From the NCBI GenBank assembly GCA_051530055.1, contig CM121343.1, positions 4,526,001 to 4,590,000 of the forward strand: a DNA stretch of 64,000 nucleotides, written 5' to 3'. The stretch's first letter is position 1. Each line of letters begins with the position of its first letter. The notes under the pieces were generated by a model. It did no database searches. It was not told where the DNA came from and saw only the letters and a list, made by a program, of their open reading frames with translations. Of this stretch, positions 39,651 through 51,136 are shown piece by piece. Made by a program: the position numbers and the translations under genes. This DNA is from Neoechinorhynchus agilis (Eukaryota > Acanthocephala).

Positions 39651-40320
39651 CTATTCATCGGCGCTGGCTAAAATGCTAGCCGCATTGCTCCGCCGCACCG
39701 CAATGCTTATTTTTTGCGCCAAGAACGACGTCAATCTTGGCTCTCCAGTCGCTGCGTTGATTCGTTTCCCCACAAAGAATAGAACGCATTTACCTTTGTT
39801 GTCCTCAAGGCTCGAAAAATCTAAGATATTATAACGATAGGAGATATGGTTGATAATTTCGATTTTAAAACTAATCCGATCTGCTCTATCTGATGGATTA
39901 ACGGTTAAGATGGCCACTGTTGACCCGACCGTTTTACGTGCGTGATTGGAATCGATATCGGATAAATTGTTCCGGCTAGCATTGCTCCATACAAGCCTAT
40001 CCATGAAAATATCTTTTTGAGATGTTTCGCGAGGAAACCTCTTTTCATCAGATTCGGCGATCTGATGAGCACCACCACATCTCCAACTTTATTATCCTGA
40101 AGGATTTTCTCTTCACAATTATACTCATTATTGAACATGTCGAGGTCCCAAAACTTTGCTTTTAATTTCATAAATTTAGAATGACTTGTTGAGTCAGATC
40201 ATTAAATTTCGCTGGACTTTATGCCATTGATGCATTTTCTCTTCTGTGATGAAACCAATTGCGATCAAATTTAAGGAACATTGAGGCTGGAATTAGTTAT
40301 CCTTTCAAAATGTCCTAATG
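39651..40320 (-). CDS. Possible mitochondrial ribosomal protein uS17
   Basis: Three pieces on the minus strand look like parts of an S17-family small-subunit protein. They are a strand resembling the family start (IAIGFITEEKMHQWHK, about 40265-40215), the core NKVGDVVVLIRSP (about 40100-40060), and a C-terminal block FFVGKRINAATGEP (about 39790-39745), which matches the VGKVIDPVTGKP block of animal mitochondrial uS17. Reading order is correct. However, the last two pieces sit in different frames that only a very short intron (26 nt, GT-AG) would join, and about 70 residues lie between them where the human protein has about 15. The first exon and start codon were not found. It may be a genuine but enlarged mRpS17, a decayed copy, or a misreading. 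Confidence 0.35.
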
Positions 40321-40530
40321 TTTTACGTTAATTACAAATGACAATTTAATTTTTGTTACTAGCATCTACTCCTAAAAATTCCTGAACTATTCATGCCAAA
40401 ATATTAATTCGAATTTCTTTACTACTTTATTATGGGGCTCATTTGTTATGTTCAACCAAATTTCGAAAAAAAGAGAAGTCAGAAGTGTATTAATTATTTG
40501 GAGAAATGTGCGATCAGAATTTTTTACTTT

Positions 40531-40621
40531 TTTGTAGTTTTGCCACCCCGGATTTAATTTCACTAATTTATTTCCCCAATATTTCGTCTGATAATATTTC
40601 GACATTATGAAGGTTTGTCAT
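40531..40621 (+). mobile_element. MITE-like foldback element, copy 2 (single arm)
   Basis: The sequence starting TGTAGTTTTGCCACCCCGG and running through CACTAATTTATTTCCCC and GACATTATGAAGG matches the left half of the element at 4961-5195. The second arm is missing, so this is a truncated or half-deleted copy. Confidence 0.75.
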
Positions 40622-40686
40622 CTAAAACACGAACATTCGCGTTATCCTACGGACTGGTTATCATCGGGCAACATACTAATTGTCCA

Positions 40687-41040
40687 TTAAAACTTCTGAG
40701 CTAGAGCACCACTGCCTTTTTAATGGGAATTATTTAAAATGATGGTGGCTTTATTATGTTTTATCATCGGAATGAGCAGCCTATCTCGATGGCTTCCATT
40801 ATCAACCGATTCCGTAAATATGGCTGTACGCTGGTCACACATTAGCTTAATCAAAATCAATTTGACGTCCACAATTCACCACATAATTTGATATGGCCGA
40901 GGTAGAGTCATATCGCCTGCGTGCATATCTGTGCTGCCAAGCCCTATTTGGTCTGTCCCACATATTTGATTGGGCAGTCCTTGCAGTGAAAGCCCATAAA
41001 ATATGCTGTACATACAGGTTATGACAAGTTGAAATACAAG
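40687..41040. repeat. Dispersed repeat, copy A
   Basis: This segment shares GAGCACCACTGCC, then CAGCCTATCTCGATGGCTTC and further blocks over about 230 bp with 54637-54905. Its right end (ATGACAAGTTGAAATAC and the preceding 30 nt) recurs in reverse orientation at 55185-55235. Read on the minus strand, short stretches vaguely resemble the GIY-YIG region of Penelope-like elements, but too little survives to be sure. It is a decayed fragment. Confidence 0.7.
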
Positions 41041-42336
41041 AAATACAGGGAAATAAGAGGCCATCTTAGATTTTTGGGAACTCATAGCATCGTTTGGTTT
41101 TCATTTCGGCACATTCGCAACCCGGAACTAGAGCTAAGGAATTGTTCACTTGTTATAAGATGATTGGATCTTTGAACATTTGCCCTATTTAATATATTTT
41201 ATTTCTACCAATTATTTTAGACTTTAAGATAGTATGAAAGCAATGTTTCTGGTCAGTGCAAAATAGATGATGGGCTACTTTACTACAAAGAAATTTCCGG
41301 CGTTGTTGTCTCTTCGAAATTAATCGAAATATTTCATCCTTTGGGGTTTTATACGTCTGGTATATTGGGCTCCATATTGATAAACACTTGGGGTTAATAA
41401 AGAAATTACCAGTAGTGGTAGCATTGTTTTACGAAAAACCAAAACGGAAATGTAAAACATTAAAAAAAGCGAAACTATAGAGACCGATAAAGTCCATAAA
41501 GATTAAGGGAAATATTTCAAATCAATATAATAAGACACCTTTGAACCACCGTTTATCACACTTACATTAACATACACGGATGGATACGGTACACGAATAC
41601 TTGATGAATAGAAAAATTAGAAAATGCAAAAGGCTTTTCGGTGCAAACACTAATGGACCATTGACTTTGATTAAGCATCTTATAATTCGATAAGACTCAC
41701 GATTTTCCTTATTTTTATGGTATTTTGACGTGCACAAACGAATACAACACACGTAGAGACCCACATGCTCATTGCCGGATAATTTGACTAAATTAAGTAG
41801 TGCAATTTTTACTCATGTCAACATCAGAATGTCACGAGTGCTATTTGTCACAAGGACACTCGTGGCCTACTTAAAACGTCCTGTTGTTTGATCGATCGTA
41901 AGCGTTCCTAAGATCGTAAAGTTATTGATTTTCGATCAATCTGATCGTGATCACCTTTTTTGTGTGCCTAGCACTGTCACAAAGTTCACACACTCATTGT
42001 TTTGCGTATCTTCATGCGACGACGAACCTATTTCGGTACGTGCAACTAGTTTGACTTTTGAATGGCGCCACGTTCGCTGACTTATTCATTGAAGAGTGAA
42101 CAATGAGAGTGGCTCGCCACTCACCTTCACTAAAATTATCAACAAAGACATTTGATGGCACTGTGTCAGAAAGTATGCCACTGAGAAGCATGTAGGCAGT
42201 ACCGTTTTCAGTGTTCTTGTTTTTATTCGTTCCAACAGTAAACTATTGTTGAGCATTTTTGTTGTGTTCAGGGTTCACCTTCTAAGTAGTTCAGCGATAT
42301 CTTGACTTATTTCTTTAGCGTAAAATATCTTTTAGA

Positions 42337-43551
42337 ATGCCTGAAGTCAAACCTCGAGGTCGCATGTGCGCCCCGCTGACCATAGTGGCGGCTCCAAACA
42401 TCGCGCTTATCAAATACTGGGGAAAAGCAGATGAGACATTGAACATTCCATTGAACACTTCTATAAGCGTAACTCTGGACCGAGATGATATATTCACGGA
42501 AACAGAGGCTTGCTGCAGAGGGATTGGAGAGACCGTTTTGATTCTTAATGGTAAACAAGTTAGTCCTATACCTGAGCGAGTACGTAGGATGATGAGGGCT
42601 TGTGCGGAATATGAAGATACAGGACTGGAGATAAAAACTGTTAATAGTTTTCCTACCTGTTGCGGTCTAGCATCAAGTTCATCTGGAATGGCAGCGTTGG
42701 CCTTTGGTGTAGCGTGGTTCAGTGGATGCGGACGAAATGAACAAAACGATGAAGAACAAATTGGACTGTTGGCAAGACTCGGGTCTGGCAGTGCATGCCG
42801 AAGTGTGTATGGAGGATTTGTTCAATGGTCAGCAGAAGAACCATCGCTTCCAAAACAAATCAAACCACATACTCACTGGCCCGAACTTCGAATTATTATC
42901 TTTATTTTCGACGAAGGAAGGAAGCTTACAAGCAGTTCAGATGGGATGCGACGATCTGTTGAAACCAGTAAGTTCCTAACAAAGAGATTAGAAGATTTCT
43001 CAGGGGAAAACTCAGTTGTCCAAAGAATGCTGAACGCTATCGAAACCAAGGATTTTAATGAATTTTCCGAAATCGTAATGAAGGAATCCAATAAACTTCA
43101 TGCTATCTGCATGGATACATATCCACCCCTTTTGTATCTGAACGACGCATCAAGAGCGTTTATAAATTTTGTTCACCAAGTCAACGCTTTTAGCAATGAA
43201 GAAGGTGAACCGAACCGACTTGCATACTCATTCGACGCGGGTCCTAATGCATTTTGCTTCGCAGATCGAAAAGATACGGTTGCTGCACTCCTCAAAATTG
43301 TACAGACATTTGCTACTGTTCAAAAATTGTCGATTGTCAAGAAGCTGGACAATTTGACACACGACTATTGCTCAGGATTCAGAATCGAAAATTCAGACAA
43401 TGACATGGAGACAAATGTGCTGACCAGTGGAATGCCCAATGGTCGCATGGTTGTGATCAATGAATCTGTTTTCACGTTCGTTAGTCACCTCAAAGATATA
43501 ATTATCACTAAACCCGGACCAGCTCCGTTAGTCAGCCTCGGACACCCCTAA
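42337..43551 (+). CDS. MVD: Mevalonate diphosphate decarboxylase
   Basis: This enzyme makes isopentenyl diphosphate by ATP-dependent decarboxylation of mevalonate diphosphate, the last step of the mevalonate pathway. The 404-residue product (human 400) is full length. It carries APNIALIKYWGK at the N-terminus, the GHMP-kinase phosphate loop SFPTCCGLASSSSG, SGSACRSVYGGFVQW, HWPELRI, MDTYPP and the catalytic-Asp block YSFDAGPNAFCF. All active-site motifs are intact; the phosphate loop has CC where vertebrates have AA. It is a single exon. A TCTTTTAG acceptor lies 1 nt before the ATG, suggesting an upstream 5'UTR intron or spliced leader. The palindromic tandem array starts about 150 bp after the stop and contains many AATAAA sequences that could serve as 3' processing signals. 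Confidence 0.96.
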   Translation: MPEVKPRGRMCAPLTIVAAPNIALIKYWGKADETLNIPLNTSISVTLDRDDIFTETEACCRGIGETVLILNGKQVSPIPERVRRMMRACAEYEDTGLEIKTVNSFPTCCGLASSSSGMAALAFGVAWFSGCGRNEQNDEEQIGLLARLGSGSACRSVYGGFVQWSAEEPSLPKQIKPHTHWPELRIIIFIFDEGRKLTSSSDGMRRSVETSKFLTKRLEDFSGENSVVQRMLNAIETKDFNEFSEIVMKESNKLHAICMDTYPPLLYLNDASRAFINFVHQVNAFSNEEGEPNRLAYSFDAGPNAFCFADRKDTVAALLKIVQTFATVQKLSIVKKLDNLTHDYCSGFRIENSDNDMETNVLTSGMPNGRMVVINESVFTFVSHLKDIIITKPGPAPLVSLGHP

Positions 43552-43701
43552 GAAGGAGCGTATGAATGTTCTTTGTAAACACGTTTTTCATTGGAAAAAA
43601 TGAGGCATTCTTTGATATTTCGGTGTCGAATTTTATCCAGACAATGTACAACGAATTGGTAGAAATAGGGAAAGGAGAACGGAGAAGTTATGAGCTCTAC
43701 A

Positions 43702-45080
43702 TCAGAGGGAAATACAAGTAAGTTTTCGACAAACAATGGCTGATGATGGGTCCGGCGAGGTTAGAAACGTCTTTAATAAACTCTTTACCAGGGGGAAGGA
43801 CAAAAAAACACAATTAAAAGTTTTATAGAGAAGTCACCAGCCCTTTAAAGACTATAATAAAGACGTTTATAACATCGTCGGACTCATCATCAGTCATTGT
43901 TTACAGAGGGAAATACAAGTAAGCTTTCGACAAACAATGGCTGATGATGGGTCCGGCGAGGTTAGAAACGTCTTTAATAAACTCTTTACCAGGGGGAAGG
44001 ACAAAAAAACACAATTAAAAGTTTTATAGAGAAGTCATCAGCCCTTTAAAGAGTTTATTAAAGACGTTTATAACATCGTCGGACTCATCATCAGTCATTG
44101 TTTACAGAGGGAAATACAAGTAAGTTTTCGACAAACAATGGCTGATGATGGGTCCGGCGAGGTTAGAAACGTCTTTAATAAACTCTTTACCAGGGGGAAG
44201 GACAAAAAAACACAATTAAAAGTTTTATAGAGAAGTCACCAGCCCTTTAAAGAGTTTATCAAAGACGTTTATAACATCGTCGGACTCATCATCAGTCATT
44301 GTTTACAGAGGGAAAAACAAGTAAGTTTTCGACAAACAATGGCTGATGATGGGTCCGGCGAGGTTAGAAACGTCTTTAATAAACTCTTTACCAGGGGGAA
44401 GGACAAAAAACACAATTAAAAGTTTTATAGAGAAGTCACCAGCCCTTTAAAGAGTTTATCAAAGACGTTTATAACATCGTCGGACTCATCATCAGTCATT
44501 GTTTACAGAGGGAAAACAAGTAAGTTTTCGACAAACAATGGCTGATGATGGGTCCGGCGAGGTTAGAAACGTCTTTAATAAACTCTTTACCAGGGGGAAG
44601 GACAAAAAAACACAATTAAAAGTTCTATAGAGAAGTCACCAGCCCTTTAAAGAGTTTATCAAAGACGTTTATAACATCGTCGGACTCATCATCAGTCATT
44701 GTTTACAGAGGGAAAAACAAGTAAGCTTTCGACAAACAATGGCTGATGATGGGTCCGGCGAGGTTAGAAACGTCTTTAATAAACTCTTTACCAGGGGGAA
44801 GGACAAAAAAACACAATTAAAAGTTCTATAGAGAAGTCACCAGCCCTTTAAAGAGTTTATGAAAAACGTTTATAACATCGTCGGACTCATCATCAGTCAT
44901 TGTTTACAGAGGGAAAAACAAGTAAGCTTTCGACAAACAATGGCTGATGATGGGTCCGGCGAGGTTAGAAACGTCTTTAATAAACTCTTTACCAGGGGGA
45001 AGGACAAAAAAACACAATTAAAAGTTCTATAGAGAAGTCACCAGCCCTTTAAAGAGTTTATCAAAGACGTTTATGACCTC
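43702..45080. repeat. Tandem array of about seven 201-bp palindromic units
   Basis: A unit marked by TAAGTTTTCGACAAACAATG recurs with anchor positions 43719, 43920, 44121, 44322, 44521, 44722 and 44923, a period of 201 bp (once 199). Copies are about 97-99% alike, differing mostly in A-run length and T/C changes. Each unit is itself an inverted repeat. One arm reads AACAATGGCTGATGATGGG...AAACGTCTTTAATAAACTC and the other arm is its near complement, with the centre around the AGGGGGAAGGAC to AGAGAAGTCACC segment. It is a satellite built from a foldback element and carries no coding sequence. Confidence 0.95.
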
Positions 45081-45293
45081 GTGAGATTTGGAGAGTTCTC
45101 TAAAAGGTTTTTGGAATAACTCCTCTTGAAAGGTGAAATTTCGTTGACTTTACGATTTCGGACGTGTAGAAATGTAGATTTAGCGTATTATGTAACGTAC
45201 AAGCTGCGTCATTGAATTTGAACCTGCACAACGGCATGTTAATTTGATGCTTATCGTACAGTTCACAGGCGGTTTGGAATTAGAAAATATTCT

Positions 45294-45632
45294 ATGGCTG
45301 ATGAGTCTAAGCACGAGGATCCATCTTCTTCGCAGATGGGCAATTCAGGAGCAATGCAAGATGAAGTTGATTATTACATTAAGTTGAAGGTAATCTGTGC
45401 AGACGTCGAGGAGGTATACTTCAAAGTGAACTCAGAGACTGAACTGGTTGAACTCATGAGGTTTTACGTTGAGCGGATTAGTTTGCCCGTTGGGACTCTA
45501 CGTTTTATGTATGACGGTGAAAGGATCAACGCGGGTGAAACAGCAAGGCTTTTGGGTATGGACGACGAGGATTGTATTGAGGTGTTTCAAGAACAAGTTG
45601 GTGGATACGTTGATTTATTTATTCGAGAATAA
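45294..45632 (+). CDS. Divergent SUMO-like modifier
   Basis: The 112-residue product has a flexible acidic N-terminus (about 25 aa) followed by a ubiquitin-like fold of the SUMO type: YIKLKVICADVEEVYFKVNS, GTLRFMYDGERI and LGMDDEDCIEVFQEQVGG. The diglycine is followed by an eight-residue tail (YVDLFIRE) that a SENP-type protease would have to remove. It differs from the conserved SUMO1/2 pattern in the central helix (LVELMRFYVERI instead of the basic LKKLKESYC type) and lacks a canonical hydrophobic-K-x-E site near the N-terminus. The gene is intronless, with AATAAA at 45701. It may be a retrocopy that stayed functional, or a diverged single SUMO; a second copy elsewhere would decide. Confidence 0.9.
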   Translation: MADESKHEDPSSSQMGNSGAMQDEVDYYIKLKVICADVEEVYFKVNSETELVELMRFYVERISLPVGTLRFMYDGERINAGETARLLGMDDEDCIEVFQEQVGGYVDLFIRE

Positions 45633-46883
45633 AACGCTTTATTTGTTCGAGTGTTCATTGAACTCACGGCTGATTATTGGTTCAAGGCCAAGAAAGCTTC
45701 AATAAAAACCATTCTACGTTCAATTTTTACCCGGGCTGTTTCAAACGAGACTGCTCAATGATGATCTCGCTTCACATTATTCAATAAAAAGTGGCTTTTG
45801 TTCTCTCAGAAATTCAATAGTATTGGTCGTTATTCTCAAGTTTTCTTGCTTTTCTGGCTAAAACATTGCGGAACAACCCGGCGATCGAAAATCCTTCGGG
45901 ACGGTAGAGTTGGCGATGTGGTGGTTGACGTTTCGCAAGGAAGTCTCGTGCGGAATGATGATCACCACCAGTCCACGTTTTTGGTGGGTTCAATGGCACA
46001 TTCACGACGTGTCTTATAAAGAGGGCCACCAACTAGCGAACGTGCGTGGGTAGGTTTTATTTTTTATTATCTAAATTGTAATAATTTAATTAGAAGCGTA
46101 CGAGTTAAACGTGTTTTTATTAAGCGCTGACATGTGCGTGCGGCGAATATGGACTCTTGAGTCCAAAGAAAAATAATCGACGCGGTTGTGATTCACGCCG
46201 AAAAAATTTCCGTCAGTTTTTGTCTAGAAGGTATTACAACTCGACTTTCAATTCACCTGCCCGTCATGTTTCCCCCGCCGAACCGATTTAGAACATATAA
46301 ACGAATAATAATGTATAAGAGAACCCACGCAGTTGTTTGCGAATCACAATACTTAGTTTTGCTTCTAAAGGCTTGACAAAAGTCAACTCCAAAACTCACT
46401 TCACTCAAAGCTTGCACTTCGCCGCCGCCGCCAACCACGGTAGCTAGTGATTTTAATATGTGCTGCTGTTGCCACCACCACCACCACCCCGCTGCTGCTG
46501 CTGCTGCTGCTGCGATGGTGGTGGTGGTGAAGAAGGCGCGTGGAGCGGCAACGGTGTGGCGGGTTCGTTTCGGCTGAATGGTTGCGAAATGCGTGGGATA
46601 TGAAGGGAAAAGGAAATGAGTGGGGACTAATCAGGTGCTTTTTAAGACACTTGAAAAAGAAGTCTTATAAATGATTCCCTTTTTCGAAATAATGTTCATT
46701 TGTTATCGCAGCTGATGCGCGACAAAGCTGTACGAGAATGATGGAAGGAAAAGAGAACAGAATTTACGTTCATTTTGTCACTTTTACGATCTCGCTTGAA
46801 ACGAAATTGCTCCCTTCTTCCCCCCTCCGGTGTGTGCAGCTCCGCGAATGTACGCTAAATCGCGTGTTTATTTGCTTTAGACA
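45633..46883. other. Intergenic region with inverted triplet repeats
   Basis: No coding frame is supported. At 46472-46530 a CCA-type run, a GCT run and a GGT-type run follow each other, so the outer runs can pair as a hairpin. Much of this interval is probably the 5' flank of TENT5. Confidence 0.5.
46472..46530. repeat. Triplet-repeat hairpin (CCA, GCT, GGT runs)
   Basis: Five CCA units at 46472-46486 are followed by about eight GCT units (46491-46513) and then five TGG units (46517-46529). The flanking runs are complementary and can fold with the GCT run as loop. Simple-sequence DNA near the start of TENT5. Confidence 0.85.
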
Positions 46884-49680
46884 ATGCTGAACAACAACAA
46901 CAACATTAAACAGAACAGAGTGGCGATTGTGCTCACCCAGGACTCGTCGCTTAAAATCATCACTAATGATCAAGATTTCGAAGAGGATGATGGATATATC
47001 GTGGATACTTACTTGGGTATCGCCGCCACCGCCACAAGGACACCGCCGTACTTACCCAACAGGTGAGCCGAAAAAGTCAGAACCGTCGAAATATCACGTC
47101 GTGTACACGGACGCCGTGACTCACGTCAATAGATTGTTTCGTTATCCATCGATAAATTTAACGAGACGCGTAAACAAAATCGTCGTCAACTCGCTCTCAC
47201 GGCTTACCTTACAATCATCTACATCAATCGCTTATCGAATTCACTCACGTACACGTGCCCCTGGATGCTTTAAAACATCACGGATATATATAGGTCTCCG
47301 TTCGAATCGGTTTGTACCCCTCCCAATCCGGGAAAGCGCTTTCTTTTACTCGCTGCTCGTGAAGTTTCCGTCGACCTTAATCGCATCGCCAAAGTCAACA
47401 CTTCCGCTCGGAACTTTTTTCGCGTGAGTTGAATATGGCAGGCAAAATATTTTTTGTTCCATGCATTCACGGGCGCCACCTTTCGTGTACTTTTTTCTTC
47501 TAAGGTAGATTTAGTTCCAAAATTCATCGATAGTTGTTAACAAATGGATAAAGGCGTCACAAAATATAGGTCTAAACAGATCCTTGTGACCAGCGGTCAA
47601 CTACTTCCATTTCTGGATATTTGCTGGTTCACGCGAATTAGCTAAAAACTATAGGTATTGATGCGGGGGGGGGAGCGGAGGAAACTGGACATGTCCACAT
47701 TATGTCGCTCCAGTGTCCTTTCGCGTTGTATTTACTTTTTAATTTTATTTCATTCAATAACTTATTCCACGTAGAAGTCCTACAGCTTCTGATTTAGGTG
47801 AGATATCCTCGCATTAGCTAAAGCACGTCTATCGATTAAATAGGAGGGAAACGTGCGTACCTCGCTTTTCGAGAGGATCAAACTTACATTGCCGTTTTGA
47901 TGTTGAAATATTGATCGACATCACTGTATAGGTGCGGAGTTATTTCACGCCATCTTGGTTATACATTCTCTCACTTCACTCATCAACACTCACTATCCTT
48001 TTCGGACTACAGACGTCGGTCGGATTGTGAACTCAGCAGCAGCAGCTCAAGTATGGAAATCAATACACGCGAACATTCTTCTTCTGAACGCAGTAAACCC
48101 AATGAGTCGAGTAATCAACCACCGAACGCTTCCAACAGCTCTGCGATCAATTCTACATATTCGAAACGCAGCCGAAGACGTCGACGACAGCGACAACAGA
48201 ATCATGGGGCTTCATCAGCAAGAGCTATATGTCCAATAATCGATCAGTGTGTCTTAAATCGTGAACAAGCTTCGAAACTGCGTGCTATTCTCAGGCAACC
48301 AATTCGATTGACATTGACAAGAACACGTCCGATAAAATGCGCTTTTAGGTTAATCGAACTATTGAAGCTGCTTTCGGAGAAACTGAATGGCAGGTACAGT
48401 TCATTCAAATTAAACGGAGGTGCTGCTTCTTATGTGCTCTGCTCCAGTAATCATCAGAATCCGATTTTCAATGATATCGACATGATAATCGATGGCATCA
48501 GCAAGGGTAACGATGGTATTAAAAATGAAGATTGGTCTGCTATAATGACATCAGTCAGAGATAGTCTTTACGAGTTAGCCGGTTCACCGTCAGAAATCAA
48601 GAATGTCCCTGCGAAAAGACTAGGTTGCATTGGGAATTTTATCAGAATAAGGTCCGTGGACAGCTGGGCGTTAATAACGCTGACCCCAGAGACTTCTGAT
48701 GAAATCGACCAGGAATATCCAATGGAACCATGGAGTAAACGTAAGGTGGAACTGAAGTTCGTAAACAAAATGCGAAGGCAGTTCCAATTCAGCGTAGATT
48801 CATTCCAAATAGAAATCAGTCGTGACACGATTGAACGAATATGGCGAAGTGAGCAATGCTCTCGTCCGAAGGATGTATCACTGTTCGTAAAGGCCAAGGA
48901 TGACTTACCCGGGGCATCTTCTTTGCTGTAAGCAATCCTTTTAAGCCTATAAGAGTGAAATGCATGTACGGAAATATCTATCAGGCACTACACCATTTGA
49001 ACAAACGTCTAATCGCAACCCATCGAACGGAGGAGATTCGCGGTGGTGGTCTTTTGAAATATTGTGAACTACTGTCTCGGGATTACGTGCCGATCAATCA
49101 AAAGTCAAGATTTCAATTGGAGCGATGCATGTGTACCAGATTCTTTATAGATTTTCTCAGCCTGGCTCACCAGGAGAACTCGATTGCTGCCTACATTGAG
49201 ACTCATTTTGAACTACGTGCTCATTTGATATCTAGGTTCCTGTCGTTATTACATGAAGTGATTAGCCGAAATGCATTTTGCCTTATGAACCAGGAAAGGC
49301 AGTCTATTCTTTCACGAATCCGTCAAGTCATCCAATTGTTTCTATCACAAACAAACACGCAAATAATCACGCCAAATGCCGTTGCCGCTGCACTTATCCA
49401 CCAACATCAGCAGCACCAGCAGCAGCAGCAGCATTACCCGCTGGTGGTTCCCGTCAATTCGGTTCCTTTGTTCCATCAAGCACAACTTGGAACTCATTGC
49501 CCGGTGATGCCGATGGTAGTGCTGCCACTTCCACCAACATTAAAGCTCGTTTTGAACAGCCTTGCATACGGAAACATTATTCCGGTTGCAAGACGCATTG
49601 AGGTTTTTACCCACAATGGAAATTCTTCAAACCAACCAGCGGGGGGAGCGGAACATATCGGGGGAGATCATCAACAGTAA
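46884..49680 (+). CDS. TENT5: TENT5/FAM46-type terminal nucleotidyltransferase
   Basis: FAM46/TENT5 proteins are non-canonical poly(A) polymerases that stabilise mRNAs, often those of secreted proteins. Proposed exons are 46884-47062, 48013-48886 and 48946-49680, giving 595 residues in frame. The catalytic core shows LNGGAASYVL (GG/GS motif) and NDIDMII (catalytic Asp pair). The family-specific blocks are VELKFVNKMRRQFQFSVDSF, CMYGN, LIATHRTEEIRGGGLLKYCELL and CTRFFIDF. The 59-nt intron 48887-48945 (GTAAAG to TTTTAAG) restores the frame and the family alignment. The first exon is inferred: a TTTGCTTTAG acceptor lies 3 nt before its ATG, it ends at a GTGAGC donor, and its phase matches the CTACAG acceptor at 48012. 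A shorter form from the ATG at 48053 is possible. The C-terminus has a His/Gln tract. AATAAA at 49853. Confidence 0.9.
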
Positions 49681-51136
49681 GCTCAAACGGCCGCCGACCA
49701 AACGAGCTGGCCTACCTCTGCAAGGGTTGTTGCTCTCTACCACCTAAATGCAACGACCACCTTGCAGCATCCATTCAACTCAAACAAACAAACAAACAAA
49801 CCGCAATCATAATCTGTTTCACACAAAAATGATCATTTCTGTCAATCTGTATAATAAAAACTAACTGTGTGAATCTAATAGGGGCAAGTGGAAATCCAGG
49901 TTTAAATTCTAAAAGCTCCTTTCAATAGTTCCCGGCAAGGCTATTGTTGTGGTCGTCCGGATAAAATATATTTTATTGAGATACGGTCGATTCTAGGATC
50001 AATCGGACCACAGCGGGACGCGATCGGTTTGGTCCTAATGAGCGGCCGGTCCTTTATGCACCTGTGATTTGGCTGTACTTCGGAAAAGGAAGCCCCATCA
50101 GTCATTGCTCGTAGGCTTCCTCTTCCGAAATATCTCCATATTTTCTATCCGTTGATTTTCTCTTTATGGTTAACAGGATTTAATGAACAAAATTGCCCAT
50201 TCGAATATTAGAAGTGCATAAAGCAAACAACGGCCGTTCGTAGGCACATTAAACGGCAAATAGATAGGTTGATTCAATTCTAAGATTTGTTTACCGTTTG
50301 TAAAGTCAGAATTTCTAGTTTGTTGTTCGTATCGAAAATCGAAACAAATCTTACCGTTCGACTCAGCGCCCGCGATGTTCACATCGCTGGAGGAAGCAAC
50401 CGGATTCTTACTCTTTTGTTGAAAGAGCACAGTAACATAAAAAAGGGATTCTCCGCATTCATTGTTCTTTTTTTGTTCAGCGAGCGCAATCGAACCTGTG
50501 CGAAACTTTTGCTCCTTATCTTCCCTAAAGCCTTATAAAATACTTTCAAATCTCTTTCAAAGGGGTCATATAGAACTGATTTTAAAGATCACCAAAAAAT
50601 TTCAATAACCCGAGAAGTTCGTCATTCTCCTTAGGCGAATGATCCGTTTATTTAAAGACTGATGCATATTTTCAATCCGTAAATTATGGCCAAATCGAAG
50701 TTGGGGTATTGATGAATTCCCGTCTAAGAGTAGATTAGTGGTTCAAGCGACATTAAATACGACTACAGATGAGTACACCTTTTAGTCAGCATTTGACGTA
50801 TTCCATGAGTACAACTAGAGAAATTTAAAGATTAACTTTACGACGCCAAGTATTCAGGTTGAACAAAAAAGCCCATGGATACGGAGCTCGATCTTGGAAT
50901 ATTATTGCAATTCGAGAAAGCGCTTACCAATATCGTTCGAGCTTTTCAACTCGCCGCTCAGGAGGATTCCGTGTAAATCCAAAACTGTTAGCGACGTTTT
51001 TGCAATTAATCAAAAAATTACTATTGCAAAGATGACGTATAATTAACTCGAATTCTTTCGTATAAAACGCGCTTAATTGAATTATTTTCGTCATTCCAAA
51101 AGGTAAAATATCCATCAGATTATTGACCGAAGACGC
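49681..51136. other. Intergenic region, nothing recognised
   Basis: After the TENT5 polyadenylation signal (49853) the sequence is AT-rich with short frames only. A minus-strand 86-codon frame at 50170-50430 and an opposite frame overlapping it show no similarity I can name. Confidence 0.5.

Larger units (their letters stand above)
40321..42336. other. Intergenic region with repeat fragments
   Basis: It contains one arm of the foldback family (40531-40621) and a dispersed repeat copy (40687-41040), both described separately. The last 400 bases before 42337 are the presumed MVD promoter; I see no clear TATA box. Confidence 0.5.

Noticed and set aside
43735-43770. Hammerhead ribozyme in the satellite unit (CTGATGA ... 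GAAACGTC)
   Set aside because: The 17 nt between the motifs cannot form a proper stem II (only weak U-A and G-U pairs), and the opposite arm pairs with the whole motif, so the natural fold is a plain long hairpin.
43702-45080. CRISPR-like array
   Set aside because: The spacing is regular but the whole 201-bp unit repeats with no unique spacers, and the sequence is eukaryotic.
46927-47427. 166-codon plus-strand frame
   Set aside because: It overlaps the proposed TENT5 exon in another frame, is Arg/Ser/Pro-biased from GC-rich repeats and has no family match.
47270-47527. 85-codon minus-strand frame
   Set aside because: Opposite to the proposed TENT5 intron, with no start context or similarity.
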